Source: CF-113 sp035308345
GTDB lineage: Bacteria; Chloroflexota; Ktedonobacteria; Ktedonobacterales; Ktedonobacteraceae
Assembly (NCBI GenBank): GCA_035308345.1
Contig: DATGGW010000419.1
Location: 1 to 9,778, forward strand
DNA: 9,778 bases
Direction: 5' to 3'
Under the pieces are notes generated by a model. The model worked only from the letters and a program-made list of their open reading frames with translations, did not search any database and had not been told where the DNA came from. Position numbers and translations under genes: made by a program. How positions within the stretch are numbered: position 1 is the first letter of the stretch; each line of letters starts with the position of its first letter. Shown here piece after piece: positions 7,108 to 9,778 of this stretch.

Positions 7108-8313
7108 ATGAACATTCGTGAAGCACAAATTGCTGTGCAGCAGGAGCTGGTAAAACATCATGACACCATGATTCAGTTCTTGCGTCAACTGATCGCTATC
7201 CCCAGTTTTGACAGCCAGATTGGCCCTGTTGGCGATGCTATCGGCGCGCGCATGACCGATCTCGGCTTCGACAAGGTGCGGCGTGATGCCATGGGCAACA
7301 TCCTGGGGCGTATAGGCAATGGCCCTCGCGTGCTGCTGTATGACAGCCACATCGATACCGTCGGTGTAGCCGATGCCACGCAATGGCAATGGGACCCTTT
7401 CAAAGGCAAGTTTGAGAATGGCATTATTTACGGCCTCGGCGCGGGCGATGAGAAATGTTCAACACCGCCCATGATCTATGCCCTGGCAGCTCTTAAAAAA
7501 CTTGGCCTGGCAAAAGATTGGACGCTCTATTATTTCGGCAACATGGAAGAATGGTGCGACGGCATCTCTGGCAACGCTCTTGTCGAACACGAAGGTATTC
7601 GCCCCGATTATGTCGTGATTGGTGAATCTACCAATATGGAGATTTATCGCGGCCATCGCGGGCGCACCGAGATCAGCGTCACCTTCAAAGGCATCAGTTG
7701 CCACGCCAGCGCGCCTGAGCGCGGCGATAATGCCCTCTATAAAGCCATTCCCTTTATTCAAGGAATCGAGCAACTTCACCAGGAGCTTAAGACACGCCCG
7801 GATCCATTTCTGGGAGCTGGCTCTATCACCGTGACCAGTACCAGTACCCATAGTGTCTCACTCAATGCCGTCCCTGACGAATGTTCGCTTTATCTTGATC
7901 GCCGCATGCATCCTGCCGAGACGAAAGAGGTTGTGCTGAACGAACTACGGGCCTTACCCAACGCGCACCTTGCCGAAATCGTCGTGCCTATGTACGAGGA
8001 ACCCAGCTATACTGGCTTTGTCTTTCCAGTCGAGAAAATCTTCCCCGCGTGGTCATTAGCAGAAGACCATCCATATGTACAGGCTGGCAGGACAACCTTT
8101 GAAAGCTGCTATGGCCGTCCCGCGAAGACGAGTAAATGGGTCTTCTCCACTAATGCCACGTACTGGATGGGCAAAGCTGGCATCCCCTCTATCGGCTTCG
8201 GCCCTGGCGAGGAACACTGGGCGCATACCACCCTTGACCAGGTGCCTGCCGCCGAAGTCGTGCAGTGCGCCGATTTCTATGCCATGCTTCCTTTATTCCT
8301 GGAGGCCAGATGA
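7108..8313 (+). CDS. ygeY: YgeY-like M20 family metallohydrolase
   Basis: A cytosolic zinc-dependent amidase/peptidase of the M20 family, 401 residues. The dimetal site is complete by motif: His81 and Asp83 in DSHIDTVG, bridging Asp114 in GLGAGDEK, catalytic Glu147 with metal ligand Glu148 in NMEEW, Glu173 in IGEST, and His373 in HWAHTT. His199 in CHASAPERG matches the dimerisation-domain His of the family. Similar enzymes remove acyl or carbamoyl groups (acetylornithine deacetylase, allantoate amidohydrolase type). YgeY is the member linked to SsnA and YgeW clusters; neighbours on both sides fit that. The stop overlaps the next start as ATGA (8310-8313), so translation with carbamate kinase is coupled. 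A longer reading from 6979 includes repeat-derived residues and is rejected. The M20 family is certain; the YgeY orthology is probable. Confidence 0.87.
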   Translation: MNIREAQIAVQQELVKHHDTMIQFLRQLIAIPSFDSQIGPVGDAIGARMTDLGFDKVRRDAMGNILGRIGNGPRVLLYDSHIDTVGVADATQWQWDPFKGKFENGIIYGLGAGDEKCSTPPMIYALAALKKLGLAKDWTLYYFGNMEEWCDGISGNALVEHEGIRPDYVVIGESTNMEIYRGHRGRTEISVTFKGISCHASAPERGDNALYKAIPFIQGIEQLHQELKTRPDPFLGAGSITVTSTSTHSVSLNAVPDECSLYLDRRMHPAETKEVVLNELRALPNAHLAEIVVPMYEEPSYTGFVFPVEKIFPAWSLAEDHPYVQAGRTTFESCYGRPAKTSKWVFSTNATYWMGKAGIPSIGFGPGEEHWAHTTLDQVPAAEVVQCADFYAMLPLFLEAR

Positions 8314-9257
8314 GTAAATTAGCGGTTGTTGCCATCGGTGGCAACTCATTGATTAAAGACGAAGCGCATAAAACGGTACCCGACCAGTTTGACGCGGTAC
8401 GAGAAACGTCCGTACACATTGCTGAGATGATTGCCCAGGGCTGGAATGTAGTCATCACGCATGGCAATGGGCCACAGGTAGGTTTTATCCTCCTGCGCTC
8501 AGAACTCTCTAATAACGTCCTCCATCCTGTTCCGCTCGATTCTTGCGGCGCAGATACCCAGGGCGCTATCGGCTACATGATTCAGCAGGCTCTCCATAAT
8601 GAATTTTTGCGTCGTGGCATCCAGCGCAAATGCATCACTGTTGTAACACAGGTACTGGTAGACAGTAACGATCCGGCCATGCATAACCCCGGTAAACCCA
8701 TTGGCTCATTCTACAAAGAGGAGGAGGCCCGCGCTAAAATGAAGCGCGAGGGCTGGGCTATGGTCGAGGATGCAGGCCGGGGATGGCGGCGCGTCGTGCC
8801 TTCGCCCATCCCAAAGGAGATTATCGAGCGCGATGCCATCGATACTCTCATCAAGGGTGGCTTTATTGTTGTTGCCGTTGGCGGTGGTGGTATCCCTGTC
8901 ATTCGCAATAGCGCAGGCGAACTCTCAGGCATTGAGGGTGTAATTGATAAAGACTTCGCTTCCAGCCTGCTCGCCGTCGAGTTGCAAGCCGATCTACTGC
9001 TCATCTCAACCGCTGTAGAGAAGGTAGCGCTCAACTTCAAGAAATCCGACCAGCGGGACCTCGACCGGATCACCCTGAGTGAGGCAAAACAATACTATAA
9101 GGAAGGACACTTTGCCAAAGGCAGCATGGGTCCCAAAGTCCAGGCCGTAATCAACTACCTGGAACATGGTGGCCGGGCTGCTCTGATAACTGTACCCGAC
9201 ACCATCGGCAGAGCTTTGGCCGGCCAAACGGGCACATGGATTGTCCCGGATGAATAG
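8310..9257 (+). CDS. arcC: Carbamate kinase (ArcC/YqeA type)
   Basis: Amino-acid-kinase-fold enzyme that transfers phosphate from carbamoyl phosphate to ADP, giving ATP, CO2 and ammonia. It has 315 residues, the usual length. Motifs visible are AIGGNSL (8-14), THGNGPQVG (50-58), GAIGYMIQQ (85-93), the PIGSFY loop (130-135), WRRVVPSPIP (159-168), AVGGGGIPV (189-197), DKDFASSL (213-220), STAVEKV (233-239) and GSMGPKVQA (271-279). The start ATG follows GGAGG at 8301-8305 and overlaps the M20 stop by four bases. An in-frame ATG at 8265 would add 15 residues lying inside the M20 gene and is rejected. With the downstream carbamoyltransferase it forms an ATP-yielding pair, as in arginine deiminase, allantoin and yge-type purine pathways. 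No arginine deiminase is visible, which favours a purine or ureide source. Confidence 0.95.
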   Translation: MSKLAVVAIGGNSLIKDEAHKTVPDQFDAVRETSVHIAEMIAQGWNVVITHGNGPQVGFILLRSELSNNVLHPVPLDSCGADTQGAIGYMIQQALHNEFLRRGIQRKCITVVTQVLVDSNDPAMHNPGKPIGSFYKEEEARAKMKREGWAMVEDAGRGWRRVVPSPIPKEIIERDAIDTLIKGGFIVVAVGGGGIPVIRNSAGELSGIEGVIDKDFASSLLAVELQADLLLISTAVEKVALNFKKSDQRDLDRITLSEAKQYYKEGHFAKGSMGPKVQAVINYLEHGGRAALITVPDTIGRALAGQTGTWIVPDE

Positions 9258-9271
9258 ATCTTACCTATGCA

Positions 9272-9293
9272 GGGACGCGATTCATCACGTCTC
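9272..9293. repeat. REP-like imperfect palindrome
   Basis: Bases 9272-9277 pair with 9288-9293 (one G-T wobble); after one C-A mismatch, GA pairs with TC around a TTCA loop. No T-run follows, so it does not look like an intrinsic terminator. The core GCGATTCATC resembles palindromic repeats I recall from Chloroflexota genomes. It sits in the 93-base gap between carbamate kinase and the carbamoyltransferase. Confidence 0.45.
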
Positions 9294-9335
9294 GTCAAAC
9301 CGACCATTTTCTCCATGTATCACCGTCAGCAAAAG

Positions 9336-9341
9336 AAAGGA
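9336..9341 (+). promoter_or_regulatory. Ribosome binding site for the carbamoyltransferase
   Basis: AAAGGA lies 9 bases before GTG 9351. An in-frame ATG at 9315 would add 12 residues but has no ribosome site and would place AAAGGA inside the gene. Confidence 0.6.
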
Positions 9342-9350
9342 CCTTATTAC

Positions 9351-9778
9351 GTGAAAACCAACTTGCGAGGCCGAGACTTCATCAGCACCCAGGAATGGAC
9401 CAAGGAAGAACTCGAAACCGTACTCCAACTCGCCCTTGAACTCAAAATGAAATGGGGGCTTGATCTTCCAACACGTCTACTGGAAGACAAGACCCTCTTT
9501 ATGCTCTTCTTCTTCTCCTCCACTCGTACCCGCAACTCATTTGAAGCGGGCATGACTCGCCTGGGAGGGCACGCTATTTTCCTTGAACCGGACAAAATGC
9601 AAATTTCGCACGGTGATACCCCTAAAGAAATTGGCAAGATTCTTTCCTCGTATGGACACGGCATTGCCATCCGCCATTGTGATTGGGGGGATGGCAATAA
9701 ATACCTGCGAGATGTAGCCGAACACGCCAGCATACCCGTCATCAACATGCAGTGCGATATCTACCACCCCTGCCAGGC
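9351..9778 (+). CDS. ygeW: YgeW/ornithine-type carbamoyltransferase, 3' partial
   Basis: The first 142 codons of an aspartate/ornithine carbamoyltransferase-family enzyme, running open through the right edge. It holds the carbamoyl-phosphate-binding domain: Ser-Thr-Arg-Thr-Arg at residues 57-61, followed by NSFEAGM, then ISHGDTPKE in the 80s loop, GHGIAIRHCDWG, and the HPCQ motif (139-142) that closes the window and also contacts carbamoyl phosphate. The second, substrate-specifying domain lies outside. The stretch INMQCDIYHPCQ resembles YgeW (NLQCDIDHPTQ as I recall), and the neighbours SsnA, YgeY and carbamate kinase fit YgeW. The hydrophobic run LFMLFFF before the STRTR motif differs from the E. 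coli protein, so a separate subgroup or an ornithine carbamoyltransferase is possible. The likely direction is catabolic: phosphorolysis of a carbamoylated substrate to carbamoyl phosphate. Confidence 0.8.
   Translation, partial: MKTNLRGRDFISTQEWTKEELETVLQLALELKMKWGLDLPTRLLEDKTLFMLFFFSSTRTRNSFEAGMTRLGGHAIFLEPDKMQISHGDTPKEIGKILSSYGHGIAIRHCDWGDGNKYLRDVAEHASIPVINMQCDIYHPCQ

Noticed and set aside
9258..9350. Possible operon end between carbamate kinase and the carbamoyltransferase
   Set aside because: The hairpin there has no T-run and the genes belong together functionally, so a terminator is not supported. An internal promoter cannot be excluded, but I see no convincing boxes.

Overview
The window holds eight genes, all on the + strand, packed head to tail like one catabolic operon. 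The first gene is cut by the left edge and the last by the right edge. No RNA gene, insertion sequence, CRISPR array or gene on the - strand could be supported. The longest gap between genes is about 150 bases.

Layout. Positions 1-2103 encode most of the molybdopterin-binding (large) subunit of a xanthine dehydrogenase/aldehyde oxidase-type hydroxylase. An FMN-dependent alpha-hydroxy-acid oxidase (2142-3170) follows. Then come two different PLP fold type II enzymes: a cysteine synthase/cystathionine beta-synthase-like protein (3282-4319) and a threonine synthase-like protein with an N-terminal zinc ribbon (4327-5583). Next are an SsnA-like amidohydrolase (5587-6957), a YgeY-like M20 metallohydrolase (7108-8313), a carbamate kinase (8310-9257) and the first 142 codons of a YgeW/ornithine-type carbamoyltransferase (9351 to the right edge).

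How the genes may work together. Molybdenum hydroxylase, SsnA, YgeY, carbamate kinase and YgeW are also found together in the Escherichia coli yge/yqe/ssnA/xdhD region and in related anaerobic purine-degradation clusters. I infer a similar logic here. The hydroxylase oxidises an N-heterocycle, the amidohydrolase and M20 enzyme deaminate and open it, and the carbamoyltransferase releases carbamoyl phosphate. Carbamate kinase then uses carbamoyl phosphate to make ATP, CO2 and ammonia. The two PLP enzymes sit where enteric clusters carry the PLP enzyme YgeX (2,3-diaminopropionate ammonia-lyase). The hydroxy-acid oxidase is an extra. Substrates are not proven by the sequence.

Organism. The DNA is moderately GC-rich. 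Two gaps carry copies of a short repeat containing a GACCCTTGCGGTC core, which translates as the peptide RGGDPCGRP. A third gap carries a REP-like hairpin with the core GCGATTCATC. From memory, such repeats are abundant in large genomes of Ktedonobacteria (Chloroflexota), so a soil Chloroflexota is my best guess, at modest confidence. The repeats also create false N-terminal extensions on two genes, and the starts given here are corrected by ribosome binding sites.
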